A DNA stretch of 64,000 nt from Monocercomonoides exilis (Eukaryota > Preaxostyla > Oxymonadida > Polymastigidae). The translations under genes were made by a program, and so were the position numbers. Positions 45,001 to 52,594 of the stretch are shown here, in pieces (position 1 is the first letter of the stretch; each line of letters begins with the position of its first letter). The notes beneath the pieces are model-generated. The model was given only the letters and a program-made list of their open reading frames with translations. It was not told the DNA's origin and made no database searches. The stretch spans positions 434,001-498,000 of the forward strand of contig LSRY02000016.1 of assembly GCA_001643675.2 (NCBI GenBank). Reading direction: 5' to 3'.

Positions 45001-48000
45001 GATGCTGTGTGTGGAATGATTTGAACTGTTCCTGATGCAGTTGAAGATGAAGAAGAATCAATTGATGATGAAGGAGGTGATGTGATGGTTGAATAAGGCA
45101 CAAATGCTGATGAAGCAGAAAAAGGGGAAGCAGCATTGTTAGGTGATTGAGATAACTGATTAGATGATGATGAAGATGAAGAAGATGATTGAGATGGAGT
45201 GAGGATGTCTGACTGTTGTGCATCAGCTGTTGAAAGAGAGCGCTCTTTCAGATAGAAAGCAGGGTGACTCACTGCACTCACTTCGATGCAGACATCACAG
45301 AGAAGAAGAGGAGAATCGTCTGTTTTCAAAGGGAGTGAAGAGAAAGAAGGGAAGAGAGAGAGAAAGGGGATGGACTGAAGAGAAGCGAGGGTGGATTCAG
45401 CGTTGAGGGTGAAGAGGGCATTGGCGACTTCTGTTTGGTTGCGAGGGAAGAAGCGGTCGGGGACAGGGCGGAAGAGAGCGTTGATGACATCAGGTGTGAG
45501 AGAACCAGAGGAAAGAGAAGAAGAAGAAGCAGAAGAAGAAGGGGCAGTTGGTGAAGTGGAAGAAGAAGAAGAAGAGGATGAGGAGGAGGAGGAGGATGAA
45601 CTGGTTGATGTGGTTGAAGGCTGTGAAGAAGAAGACGAAGAAGACGAAGATGAGGAAGAGGAGGATGATGATGAATTGTTTGAAGACGCCAGCATATTCC
45701 CAGATGGTGCAAGAATATTTCCATCACCTGCATTGTCATCTTCTCCATTTGTGTTAGCAGCAGCATCACTTCCATCAGTCAGAGCACAGGGGCAATATGA
45801 ATGACGATATGCTCTGTTGAATATCGCCTTTGCCAGTGCATCTACTGGCTCTCCAGAGACAGTGAATGAAGGGCAAGGGATGTAAGAGCAAGGGAAAGGG
45901 AATAATGCAATGGACTCTGGGTGATAATAACAGAGAGAGGAGAGGAAGCGGATGGCGAGGATGGCAGAGGAGGAGATGCCGTCGCTGGAGTCCTTCGGAA
46001 GGGACAGCCTCATGCCATTGGCAACAACAGCGTGGATGACAGCAGAAGGGATAGTTTCAGTGAAGGAAGGGTTGGTCGAGTAGATGGCAAAGAGAAGGCC
46101 GATTGTTGCTTTCTCGTCGAAGACAAGGAAAGAGGTGAGGAAGCCGACGTGCTGGGTGAGGTGGAAGGAGACGAAAGGGTTGGAGAATGAGAGAAAGGTC
46201 AGCACAGACAGACAGCTGTGCACAGCACTCAGAATCTCCTGCTTCAGAAGCCTGCGAGCGATGTTCAGTGCTTCGATGGCATCGCTCTCAACACTCTCTG
46301 CTGATGATGAGGATGAGGCTGATGAAGTAGACGAGAATGAATAGTTGCTCATGGGACTTCTTGTTCGTGTTGGCTTTGCTCTCAGCGTGGCCATAGCAGC
46401 AGAGCCAATTGAAGAAGAATAAGAATAAGAAGATGAAGAAGATGATGAAATCCTTCGTGACTGCTCAAACATCGACAAGAAGCGTAGGCAGAACGAGAGA
46501 AGAGCGAGAGGGATGCGGAGGAAGCCAGCGTATGCGAGTGCGTTCTGGAGGCGAATAGAAGGAGCAGTCGACGATGCCCTCTGCACACGAGCTCCATTCC
46601 CAGTCAAATTGAGAGAGGTCAAGAAAGTGAGGAGAGAGAAGAAGAAGAGAACATGGGTGGGCTCCAGATCGGCTGAGAAGGAGGTCAAAAAGGTGTTCAT
46701 TTGAGTGCTCATTGTGTAGAAGAGAGTGGCCAGTGTGTTCAGATGTGCTTCTTGTTGCATCATCTTCGCTGCCAGCTGAGCTGGTGTTAATGCCGGTGGA
46801 ACATCAATGTCTTGTTCTTGTGAGAAGGAAGAGAGAGGAGAAGAGGATGATGCTGATGAAGGAGAGGAAGGAGATGTTGGAGAAGTGGGAGGTGGAGGAG
46901 GAGGAGGAGGGAGCATTGAAGATAAAGATGCATCAACAGCTTCGTCTGGCTGTGCCATTGAAGCCATTTGAGCACTCTGCATCTCCATCTGCCCACTCAC
47001 ACACTGTCTGTTCATCTCAGCTCGCATCTCCTCTACTTCCTCACACACAACTGCACTCAGATTAGCCAGTGCATTCATCAGCTGCATCAGCACACGGGCT
47101 GCTTTGAGGGTGGAGAGGAGGAATTGGGCAGTGCGTGCTGTCTCTCTCGAGATGTGCCACATGTTTGAAGGAGATGACTGGGCAATCAGACGCTGGGCAG
47201 CCGACATCGGGATGGTGCTGAGGGAGAGTAAAGAGGAAGAAGAAGAGGAGGAGGAGGAAGAAGCAGGCAATATAGCTGTATGCATTGAAAATGACATCTT
47301 CTCAGACCGTAACAACTGCTGACTGGCAGAAGCAGAATGAATGAAAGAAGGCGATCCAGCCATGAAAGCATTGCTCTTGCCTATTGTCTTTGGGATATGG
47401 AGTGTGAAGTGGAGGGTGTATGCCTGTGAGAAAGGGTCCAGCGGCAGTTCTGTCTCCGCCGTGCGGTCTTCCACAGCCCCTGTGCTGCTGCCAGAGAGCA
47501 CAGAGGCCATGTCTGATGGCAGCGAGCGATGAGAGGAGGAGCCGTAGGAGAGGCTGGTGACGGACTTGCTCCGGGACTTCGCTGAGCGCACACTCATGTT
47601 GGTGCTTGTGGGCATTCTGCGGTGTCTTCTCATGTCTGAAGATAACGCCTCTCCTCCTCCTACCCCTGCTCCTCCAATTCCTGTTCCTCCTCCACTTCCC
47701 AGTTCTGAATGCTGCCTCTTCATCGAAGCCTCCTGCAGGAATTTCAGCCTGCTCTCCTCTTCCTGTGCTTTCTCTTCCAGCTTCTCCTCAAAACGCAGGC
47801 GATCTGCGCCAACCTCAAATGAGGTGCCCGGCGTGACATCTGCTCCAGTGGCGACGTGGATGAGGAGGCCACAGTGCTTCGGGGGAATGGGCGTGGACAG
47901 CTTGTCCGCGCTGTTTGGAGGGAGGAACGTGAACAGACACAGATTCAATGGCGGATTCTCAGAGAGGACGAAGCGAGGGGAGATGAGCATTGGCGACTCA

Positions 48001-49640
48001 GAAGAAGAAGAAGAAGAAGATGGTGATGATGATGATAATGAAGAAGAAGATGATGAAGTGATGGCTGTTGAATTCAAAGGCAATTTCTCATAAGACGAAG
48101 AATTGGCATTATGAGCATCAGGAAATGAAGACAACGGAGGTGATGAAGAGGCAGAAGGAGCTGAGGATGGCATTGAGCTCAGAATTCCAATGGAAGGCTG
48201 TGGAACAACAGAAGGTACATGGCTGTCCACAGAATACGCTTCTGTCTGTGTCTCCTTCTCTTTTGCCCGAAGAGACTCCATCCCGTAAATATACTCGTCC
48301 TCCGCCTGAAGTGGATCTTCCTCTGTCTGCTCTACTGTGCTGCTGTCATTTCTGCGTCCTGTCTCAACAGCACTGATTGATCTGTCTCTCCCTTTCTCTG
48401 TGATTCCTCCAGCGCTTTGCCCAGCCAGTGCTTGGTAGTCGGAAGGATGCATCGAAAGGAAAAAGCCTGTCAGCGAATGGCGCAGGCAGAACACATCGCC
48501 CCACTTCAGCGACTCTCCGAGCTGATGCATCGAGCTCAGCATGTGCCGCGGGGAGCTCAGCTGGAGCGGATAAACACGATCAACCTCCCAGAACTCGTTC
48601 ACTCCCACATCGTCTTCCAGCGGAAAGGCCTGCTCTTCAGCGCTTGTTTGGAGAAGACGCATCAACGTTGGCGTCTTCTTTGCATACGGAAGCGATCTAA
48701 TGATTGGAACGGATGAAGTGAAGAAAGCTGAAGTTGATGCTGACAAATAAAATGACTCGAGCTCTTTTTCGATAATTGTATCTTGTTGAGCCTCACTTTC
48801 CAAATTTTCACAAACAGGTGCTGCGTATTGTTTCTTTTTTGAAAATGTGTGTGTAATCGAAGAATGTGCTGAGAGAAAGCCCTGAAGCTCCAAATGAGAT
48901 AATCTTATTGGGACTCCACTTAATATTCGTTCGCATGGTCTTTGAAATTGTTCGTCTCCAATTCCCAATAAAGTTTGTGAGGCAAGAGACCCACCGTACC
49001 TATTAATTGTCCACGCAAAACTTGACGTCAGTCCAATTAAAGGAGATGCTTTACCTGAGTTTTCAATACAAGTATCCACAGAACAAGCAACCTGAAGATC
49101 AAGTTGAACTGATACAAGCGAAATCGAATCGCCTAGGATTATAGGATCACCAACAGACCTGTATAAACTGTTTGGCAAAACTCTAAAATATCCTGCAGAA
49201 GAGCCAACTGATAGTTTTGTCCTGCAACTTTGAACAGTTCGAACAAGCGAAAGAAATCTGCTTCCAACAAGAGAACGTAGCATAATAATACTTCCATATA
49301 GTATTGGCTCTCCAAAATGTTTTTGCTCCAACAATTCATTATTTTTTTGCTCTTTAAATAAATTAGCCATTTGAACGGGATCAGAAGATGCAGATATTTT
49401 GCTTGCAGTTTTTTCTTGTTCTGAAAAAATAAATTGAGGACAAGCTTCCCATGCAAACCTTCCTAACAATGCAAATGTTGAAGGTGTTAATTGAGAAAAA
49501 TCTTTATTCGTTAAAATAACAGAAGAAGAATCACTTTCCGACGAAAGAAAAGATGATGCATTAGAAGAAGATATGCTTAACACGAAAAGTTCTCCAAAAC
49601 GCGCAGCTGTAGTTTTGGCGCTTGGTATTTCGTCATTCAT
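33006..49640 (-). CDS. Giant IP3-receptor/ryanodine-receptor superfamily calcium-channel-like protein
   Basis: Intracellular cation-release channel of the IP3R/RyR superfamily. A single exon encodes 5,544 residues, longer than RyR (about 5,000) or IP3R (about 2,700). Residues about 100-400 form the N-terminal beta-trefoil/MIR region (GEPILYGSIIMLRSLVGSRF; FWEVDRV; LKWGDVFCLRHSLTGFFLS). The middle is helical, solenoid-like sequence broken by many Ser-rich inserts; one segment (LQLQQRLMRSHFTTLATLIK) suggests a RIH-type repeat. The membrane domain starts near residue 5085 with about six helices, a pore near 5285-5310 and S6 VPIILMNVFLAIIVDALGDM. It is followed by the family's C-terminal zinc-site signature CLICGL...GFEVHVHHEHN near 5360 and GTESLQ. 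A coiled coil ends the protein. The filter region reads VPAGGAEVVG rather than the canonical GGGxGD. Confidence 0.9.
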   Translation of the reverse strand: MNDEIPSAKTTAARFGELFVLSISSSNASSFLSSESDSSSVILTNKDFSQLTPSTFALLGRFAWEACPQFIFSEQEKTASKISASSDPVQMANLFKEQKNNELLEQKHFGEPILYGSIIMLRSLVGSRFLSLVRTVQSCRTKLSVGSSAGYFRVLPNSLYRSVGDPIILGDSISLVSVQLDLQVACSVDTCIENSGKASPLIGLTSSFAWTINRYGGSLASQTLLGIGDEQFQRPCERILSGVPIRLSHLELQGFLSAHSSITHTFSKKKQYAAPVCENLESEAQQDTIIEKELESFYLSASTSAFFTSSVPIIRSLPYAKKTPTLMRLLQTSAEEQAFPLEDDVGVNEFWEVDRVYPLQLSSPRHMLSSMHQLGESLKWGDVFCLRHSLTGFFLSMHPSDYQALAGQSAGGITEKGRDRSISAVETGRRNDSSTVEQTEEDPLQAEDEYIYGMESLRAKEKETQTEAYSVDSHVPSVVPQPSIGILSSMPSSAPSASSSPPLSSFPDAHNANSSSYEKLPLNSTAITSSSSSSLSSSSPSSSSSSSESPMLISPRFVLSENPPLNLCLFTFLPPNSADKLSTPIPPKHCGLLIHVATGADVTPGTSFEVGADRLRFEEKLEEKAQEEESRLKFLQEASMKRQHSELGSGGGTGIGGAGVGGGEALSSDMRRHRRMPTSTNMSVRSAKSRSKSVTSLSYGSSSHRSLPSDMASVLSGSSTGAVEDRTAETELPLDPFSQAYTLHFTLHIPKTIGKSNAFMAGSPSFIHSASASQQLLRSEKMSFSMHTAILPASSSSSSSSSSLLSLSTIPMSAAQRLIAQSSPSNMWHISRETARTAQFLLSTLKAARVLMQLMNALANLSAVVCEEVEEMRAEMNRQCVSGQMEMQSAQMASMAQPDEAVDASLSSMLPPPPPPPPTSPTSPSSPSSASSSSPLSSFSQEQDIDVPPALTPAQLAAKMMQQEAHLNTLATLFYTMSTQMNTFLTSFSADLEPTHVLFFFSLLTFLTSLNLTGNGARVQRASSTAPSIRLQNALAYAGFLRIPLALLSFCLRFLSMFEQSRRISSSSSSSYSYSSSIGSAAMATLRAKPTRTRSPMSNYSFSSTSSASSSSSAESVESDAIEALNIARRLLKQEILSAVHSCLSVLTFLSFSNPFVSFHLTQHVGFLTSFLVFDEKATIGLLFAIYSTNPSFTETIPSAVIHAVVANGMRLSLPKDSSDGISSSAILAIRFLSSLCYYHPESIALFPFPCSYIPCPSFTVSGEPVDALAKAIFNRAYRHSYCPCALTDGSDAAANTNGEDDNAGDGNILAPSGNMLASSNNSSSSSSSSSSSSSSSSSQPSTTSTSSSSSSSSSSSSSSSTSPTAPSSSASSSSLSSGSLTPDVINALFRPVPDRFFPRNQTEVANALFTLNAESTLASLQSIPFLSLFPSFSSLPLKTDDSPLLLCDVCIEVSAVSHPAFYLKERSLSTADAQQSDILTPSQSSSSSSSSSNQLSQSPNNAASPFSASSAFVPYSTITSPPSSSIDSSSSSTASGTVQIIPHTASRNTTHHTPSMSSSSSSSAFTPHSPVSSSTSSSPHSHTLTGISSCLLPAPQLPSDLTITAPPIQHIPHSILSSIKGIRYTDIFTSTGSDTKSKRSGRKDAANAISASRRKAPCLCAECCRVFARAECNRYDSTQPIVAHLVLRTPCGSMNILSFCDEDSSFHSHIASVAAHTDAAISGAFVSPTGLLPHYLYFSLRLYDVLCSGDMPANTIQTSHRLPPHFLYLVASSPVVPPSTRAVSLSLLRRCIVLASERVVFEGKQTFMIPSPQREKERSLEAILNIHPDSVSNSSNNNSLAASQRGRKPSDVASIASPLEMNALLSPPLLVDGSTDLSGSALVHHRSSSSSASVATSSSSSSFSTGIKTPTASLSPSSLSNLSSLATSTQSHVVTLCLISWLNSFFYSLAVILFGEGSREASQQQNQSNAASVSQTPKSSRHPTLSHVPTPTSTPSSFISPFGNSSSSSSSSSSSFHTSSDRVLSLLKCVPFMENLLEACLLILSLTTTHQCDFSKSDVIERVFAVLSLGMKGITYTVKKRHEKEIKENIRNNNTADAHVKVSHTRQSSKFIEMGGCPSPGLSFSPLSPTASFSSSSSTSSLSPSSTASPSSSRSVSFSLPSPSSSSISESKPFDPSPRGQTPESLSPSARSIGTPIQSQLVLLKRAYFTSILALSSHDRRSKDKYTRSLPKSSFPADQNSSAIASLNRCVYLMESIQSVVTDIQHIWEQQRGEAVLNKIWQLFMRYVAPRTAEIVDVSLITQNNVLFEKLERLLLTAFDKRSAKGAQSALAKQTGKYTDTTASATGTGTSTGSSQSSSLLQFADANTNKLQLQQRLMRSHFTTLATLIKGLRPVTEAGGSDLEKYVKALLRQFQTLMSHHSSREINQMRCVVLDELAEVAVKGLNGKRQESASAGNEDEYSQSSRGEGMSEIQSISGMSLLSGRSEGMAHYSHTRSNSGVEGASFLSYGSNRSKLTTFTATASQHSALTSISAALRFSFSSSSCSAEMLSARIVLRKDSVPRQYLLPLFSSLAVVPALAKTIAGLPYRKSLYTVHHSLNHALLILLRGESLPEASKPNSMTHVAAKAMLHLLFNPKAVQCGAEPLLIRMLRVPDIAASVPLKDVQTACLPLNNSYLSLSNRPALPRVLALLCGSREQPLRRNQEIILRALSQSHSFMQSISVKKEEGWGGLEMGEGDEGDEGFEFGSPTGSTGDLSSANSEGKGHVPSLAHTCLTLFDHIRGEIWSFTGTGIEPDEEGLGDPDGHFNEGYNNVQNEYGSASASSENNSKNASNQHSQIPTSAVVSPLSSSSSSLSSNSTALARQSQLQSTHLVHKFTLDSEREDPSQYLHAGEAALSLFCSYDRNFSDPALDACSGETAFAYLLACIDLMSALCYGEHQEGRLFARRLLPISTLAAFLAPPLVSSLPLPLVMSLWHAVTAVHLSFPFTHLSRPSEILSVISLTSTAIRSQAIASAAVCAILGLGNVPPAVVRVTEGPKMRSGKNNKLGGASVANGNNSNGADNSQSGIVGYDTDDEKFSAPRQRKTDYLVNNNSSLSASSSHLSESGSIQEGEGKTANIIYSHRHLFQPFFDVLSLVPQDNTHIHHTSPLVSLPTASASSSSARTRANSKRFPVFYPLIDDTSSSSGSSSDSSHSYSRSNSSSKKIQRRTKKRNNTNCCGKPQYTPEEECERDWLLIGADEEYFQDRIPPLSIPSEDAFFDPDYQRNSELSSASASSSRNTTGDSKSQRKAANPVVIESMRDSLRILSLLMFECFTPALSAALRLIESHLRQSIPLSTITGCLKRVNSFSASSTSSASASSSSPNAQNIQRNIPQAKHSSSAYLIIPSSEITDQTNPSCPIVNSSFTLSAFTVRAAQPLSIFLRCNPPRDIDGNLPYPLQNYSDWRLKANRSLCDVPETKIIKKNKGDSKSKAKQEKEASNEKPAEAQVDKLIETKMKIFVTDREEDLYRDYAAVDDSTEALGKADEWGEAFGAMFADLRGEQLEEGVRRFGKMLAIQPPPMANGQEEFLEMLAHSPHNVASLTANTAAALTSFPTFDLPPVPLALRRGHTAFSIISEAERSTTTRAALHLAAIIHIPLLCLADLNAYAARLTMSLNPYSPALPRYDIIDAQNPNVLHSYNSVSGNKSEHASTEGEHSAVHSLLYCSDEEADLAWDAVALPYLNHIPRSLPPSFGRLKTLVVDRNALAIQGDSQSSAFSSLSPSVGSRSSMVLSVVSAATTKRFSSYSYSSLDTSLSLFFSSQSSFLLQSVLVPHTQNRVNMANDLMLDCRESMKLRRTMCFGVDNRLRNFLDAIGIPPTADAANEKAESSAQSSFSSTALVSSSNSKTLRKAEFAKPKKGKDKALPAPLPTSSDKWLEMKESERTQLLDDFSTLLSVGVTIEQIGPQLSMQRQMEDENGTFGGASGNPEDSRSGTPAAVSAISGCQPSTSYEDGQQPQVELPQGLLFVPNVTRPQMEEPDEVVEAVDDQDDDMRVLYSPHEDDPEHLPEDNLRTEYHMKLYNALPKQKPNAYRTNELLSVARNELLMKWSMFSSTIQSSLSSRIESESSQFLEELKVASRNPVKLRRLIVQLPVFVLPNNERLVVFLLRAFTNVVESTKGAENRAKLRQKMTRDGCLKGCMLQIASPNMVVACTALTTVLTLLGIKDIGVAEEVVEDESDADKAEKERLKKMKSTKYKKSVRIKPEDEVLFADEGVVDEDESLQLQTDADGEEQANDLESDSEDDVDADVKIRSTSAKEGENGNNGSTMQKGKRSIDSTKNSSNDENKPKDEEKKSGSLFERKRKVNTDFINQVNFEVVHASLSLILHFLRGADWLFLPRLTHSIDQITDKVQKSLLLGNENSWTLNEMLTLENGSKAGHSTSSDAIVDFNEEEANYSARNSISEDSNQQKEQFTERTFIDLSMKFISSLLSNHSRIAQNIFGGFYDAASDSSVGSSEDRASNLNNSRSSSGARPLKGAAACATRLYDAQLRLISMGYYRYLEGKSYNEWVDEDSSEASGDADGLSEASQLSAPIITSLSTPLNLQPMKASPLALVALSPIARAPVHPPHEQKFDLISSLIRHLGVLLPPSRGTQNWVRRMDTARVHISLHTLLLLITGPSISNQLHATECGVLPILNRLFSLSFSFTAPMTTYVSSELIPKSSSTNLLSIKGFLSSAGNLGKATFSKVTSLFSRKSKEELEKEAQAQEEAAALNSQQMTPQAKEDMMLHSHYKLLQSEGIGSLTAMFSPLSAIPLPLSQLDENLQSVLTLASYQTVGEKEFSLFNDAAYLTLALLEGPQRTTQAVAFENAQLGQQIHKTIHTLHCLHTLSLRHPVLSNQSEVAREQSLKTGMQLMKVAAYISAATTKSKVIETEMLEYKTTCPLFSKKLCRVEVVRVYQSDTDDGENYIKESYEEFFNPTHISRGSYKKPSSLASPSPMASSSAESASSVAAKKDAPTGIPLVNGGGAIDDAEQSDKGSVELVFFEKPSLAEEASKAELKQVIDVSWDQEEHTQRLNVLHSKSIGLYQNLAFAHTLNNMKYTKLILNKTLGMLARILSAFVILVINLLLLMLDIDEIPISIRDYLIPILVRILGIVQLVLCAYSSVRFFLMNNLVVFFERMRNYRIAQQCKDRKWELRKQPWYKKVYVAIRCTLSGSLAYVVFQLVITVLGFAVEPYFFCFLVIDFVKDMPILRFMIKAIANNASILSMVGIVILIVIGIFSHFVVGFLPNRMLDEDGGNICESYGTCFLSLLWAVPAGGAEVVGWLLVTSTIDAIFLFLFWAMVPIILMNVFLAIIVDALGDMRSARAATEETKKGMCLICGLSRHDLDKMATGFEVHVHHEHNPNDYIYFFISLLEAKAKDIHAEDKISGTESLQLAYITTEEHPMATKIFPVGQSFSVIRTMREQTKNELIRQQHSKDAKDTTAAAITAESAMRIRNAVVAMSAVKEMQIKLNTLENALQDARQKTQEASRELSSLTSLAQQRSSGLGVSCANGTYA

Positions 49641-49908
49641 TAAAACAATTATTCTGAATACTAAGTTTGGGACAAGAAATATGTGATAAAAAAAGGGACA
49701 AAATCATTCAAGGAAATTATAGATCAGTCGTCTGATATTTTATTGCTGTTTGTGAACTTTATAAACTTTATTGCGCAATAAATTATTGCTTCTAATTATT
49801 AATATTATATTTATTTTGTTTTTTTAACTGTTTTATAACTTTTATTTTATTTTTCAAATGTTTTTGCATTTCGACCTTCTTCGTCAAATACCTTCATAAT
49901 TTTAAAAG
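49641..49908. promoter_or_regulatory. Divergent promoter region, giant channel / eL28
   Basis: A 268-bp AT-rich spacer lies between divergent start codons. The eL28 leader has a pyrimidine-rich segment (CATTTCGACCTTCTTCGTC) about 30 bp upstream of its ATG. No defined box is claimed. Confidence 0.45.
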
Positions 49909-50319
49909 ATGTCGAATTCATTGGTGTGGGAACTTGTAAAGCGCAACAGTTCATACTTGGTGAAGAGAGATGGAGCTCTTTTTGCAACTGAGCCAGGAAA
50001 TTTGACTTGCCTTAACAGAAAACGTTTCTCAGGCTTGGCAAACAAAAGAGCTGTAAACATCAAATATGCAAAGGGAGGAAAGAAAATTGAAGTGCATTTG
50101 AAAAGAAGACCAGCAAGACGTCATCCCGCAAAAGCATGGAGAGTTAGCAAGATCAAGACAAACAAACACTCTGTTGCAGCTGTGAGAAATATCTTGAAAC
50201 ATGGAGGATACAGACGTGACCTTATTGGTCCAGCAGTTAAACGCGCAAGCATTTTGCTCCGTGCGATGGGTCGTGCTCACGGAAGAAAGATGGCTGCAAA
50301 GAAAACTGAGAAAAAGTAA
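49909..50319 (+). CDS. RPL28: 60S ribosomal protein eL28
   Basis: Structural protein of the large cytosolic ribosomal subunit, found in eukaryotes only. Intronless, 136 residues, matching the family length. The N-terminus MSNSLVWELVKRNSSYLVKR and the segment NLTCLNRKRFSGLANKRAVN are characteristic of eL28. A basic middle (LKRRPARRHPAKAW) and a C-terminal Lys-rich tail follow. The start is fixed by the family N-terminus and by an AAAAG just before the ATG. Confidence 0.95.
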   Translation: MSNSLVWELVKRNSSYLVKRDGALFATEPGNLTCLNRKRFSGLANKRAVNIKYAKGGKKIEVHLKRRPARRHPAKAWRVSKIKTNKHSVAAVRNILKHGGYRRDLIGPAVKRASILLRAMGRAHGRKMAAKKTEKK

Positions 50320-50543
50320 AAGTTTCATCTCTTCGTTTCAATTCTTATTCTTCCCACATCAAATACTTTGAACACGCAAATGGAAGCAATTTCAAGAAAA
50401 AGAAATAAGTGGTTTCTATCTTTTTTTGAATATAATTTTTTATTTAAATACAAATGTGTTGCGATAAATATCATGATTGAAAAAATAATGGACAACGTAA
50501 AACGTTAACCATTTGATAATAAATATAGAGAAAAAACTGTTTC

Positions 50544-52407
50544 CTATTTTCCAATCTTCTTTCTATCTTCTTCTCCAATTTGGATAGCTGAATACATTTT
50601 GTTGAGTCCAATGCATGTGCGGGTGTTCAATCCTCTGCATGCACGGAGCAAATTCTCCAAGCACTGGCGTTGTTTGAACAGCGAGTTAACAACAGGAACG
50701 CCTTTGGGGAACATTGGAGCCTTGAGCAAGAATCCAAGGATGGCTCCAAGAAGAGGGTGGAACGAGAACATTTCAACACCATCAAGCAGAGAGGACTTGG
50801 ATGATGGGAGTGGCTTCATAGCATCATGTCCCTTTTCTGTCTTGCCAGAGCGCTCTCCGATGCGAATTCTGGTGAACAGTTCAGTAAGAACAACAAGATC
50901 GAGCATCACAGGGATAGCAAGGAGAGAATCTTCGCATGTGTTGTGGAGCACAATGGTGTTCAGTCCTCCCATGCAGATCTCTGAGGAGTATTCGTCCATT
51001 GCTCTCTTTGAATCCTGAACGAAGGGAATGTACTTGATCACGATGCAGTGATCGGGTTGATCCTTCTCGGGATTGGGATACAAAACGGGGTTAGAAAGGA
51101 AAATATCATCAACAACGTGCATTTTTGATGTTTCCTTTGATTTAAATGTTTTTGCTGCAGACAGATTTGCTCCGTCATTGTTTCCAAGATGATTGTAGCT
51201 AACAATGGATCTTGGTTTCAGACCAGATGAAACAAGAAAGTCAGTCAAAACAGACTTAATTTTTGTCTGACCTGTTTTGAAATCTGCACCTGAGATAAAC
51301 ACCTGGTGGCGCAATGCAAGTTCAACAACACCAGGAACCAGTGTGTTTTGAGGTGAGCCGTTGATGAATGGATTTCCTTCCAAAATAGCAGCAACTGCAA
51401 ACATTGTAGAAGGTGAAATTTCTTTCTCGTTGTTCTTAATTCCTTTCAGAAGATTATCTGCAGTATCGTGGATGCCTTCTGTAATCTCTGAGAAACGTTC
51501 TGTGTTGGCTGTCCAGAGAATGACTAATGTGTCCAAATTGTGTTCCTTCTTGAAGTTTCGCATGTCTTCACGAACTTTCTCGAGTTTGGCTTGTTTTGTT
51601 GGAAGTGTAATAACATTGTTTGCACGTTCTTCCTGGTTGGCTGCAACGTAATCTGGATCGTAAATTGATGGAAGTGGGACAATCGGCTGCATGTATTTGT
51701 ACAACTCATTTTGAAGCTCAAAATCAAACACCTGAGCACGACGCATCGCATCACCACTTTGTCATTTTTATTAAAATTAATTATAATTTTAAAAATAATC
51801 AATGATATTCATACAGTGGCATATTATTTATATCCCATCCTCCGATTGCCAAATCAGTTGGTTCAACCATTGGAAGGACATTTTTAAACGGAATGTGAAC
51901 ATCTTTTTCTCCACATTTTCCCAGACGAATCGTTGTGGCTTGAGTAAGTGAACCATAAAAATTGGCCGACATCTCTCCTCGTTTTGTCATCCACTTGACT
52001 TTGTGTTTGTTAGCCATGATCATTCCTGCAAATGACGATCCGTTGTTTCCTCCAAGTCCGACAAGCATTACTCTGGTTTAATTAGCAAGATCAAAAATCA
52101 TTTTATCCAAATGAAAATTTAAATATTAATCACAATTAAATTCATTAAATATAAATAATAGTCAAGATATAATATGCAAACCCAACTTTTGGCACCTTCT
52201 TTTTGGTGCAGAAAACATATTCCTTTGCATAAGGCTTCACAACATATTCCCCAGGAGCGGCTAAAACATAAATAGATTTTTCATTGTTAATTTTCATAAA
52301 AGCACAAGATTCACACGTTCTTCAACATCTGTGCCATGACTAACTAATGAAGAAACAATTAAATCGTCTGTTTCTTGGACAGTAGGTGCAGTAACGTGGA
52401 ATGACAT
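50544..52407 (-). CDS. INO1: myo-Inositol-3-phosphate synthase
   Basis: Converts glucose-6-phosphate to myo-inositol-3-phosphate with NAD, the first step of de novo inositol and thus phosphoinositide synthesis. Four exons give about 543 residues (yeast 533, human 558). Exon 1 is [15 protein letters not shown]. Exon 2 holds [12 protein letters not shown]. Exon 3 begins [14 protein letters not shown], the NAD-binding loop, and contains [12 protein letters not shown]. Exon 4 holds [24 protein letters not shown], the NTCEDSLLA segment and a C-terminal [17 protein letters not shown]. All are hallmark blocks of the family. Introns have GTGTGA and GTTTGC donors. The stop is TAG. Transcribed towards eL28's 3' end and divergently from the uL3 copy. 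Confidence 0.95.
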
Positions 52408-52594
52408 TTATTGATCAATTCTACCTTACTCTTAATATTTCGATATTTCAAAATAATTTTATGTTATCAATTTTCACTTCATTTTCACAATAGCATTATT
52501 ATTAACATTTTGCAAATCTTCGAAATTAAGAATAATTTTAAATTCATTGATCAACAGATAAATACATCTTCATGAAATTACTCACTGCCTTTTC

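Noticed and set aside
33008-48700. Plus-strand and alternative-frame open frames across the giant channel gene.
   Set aside because: They track the simple-sequence composition of the channel coding strand, have no domains, and overlap a frame with clear channel signatures.
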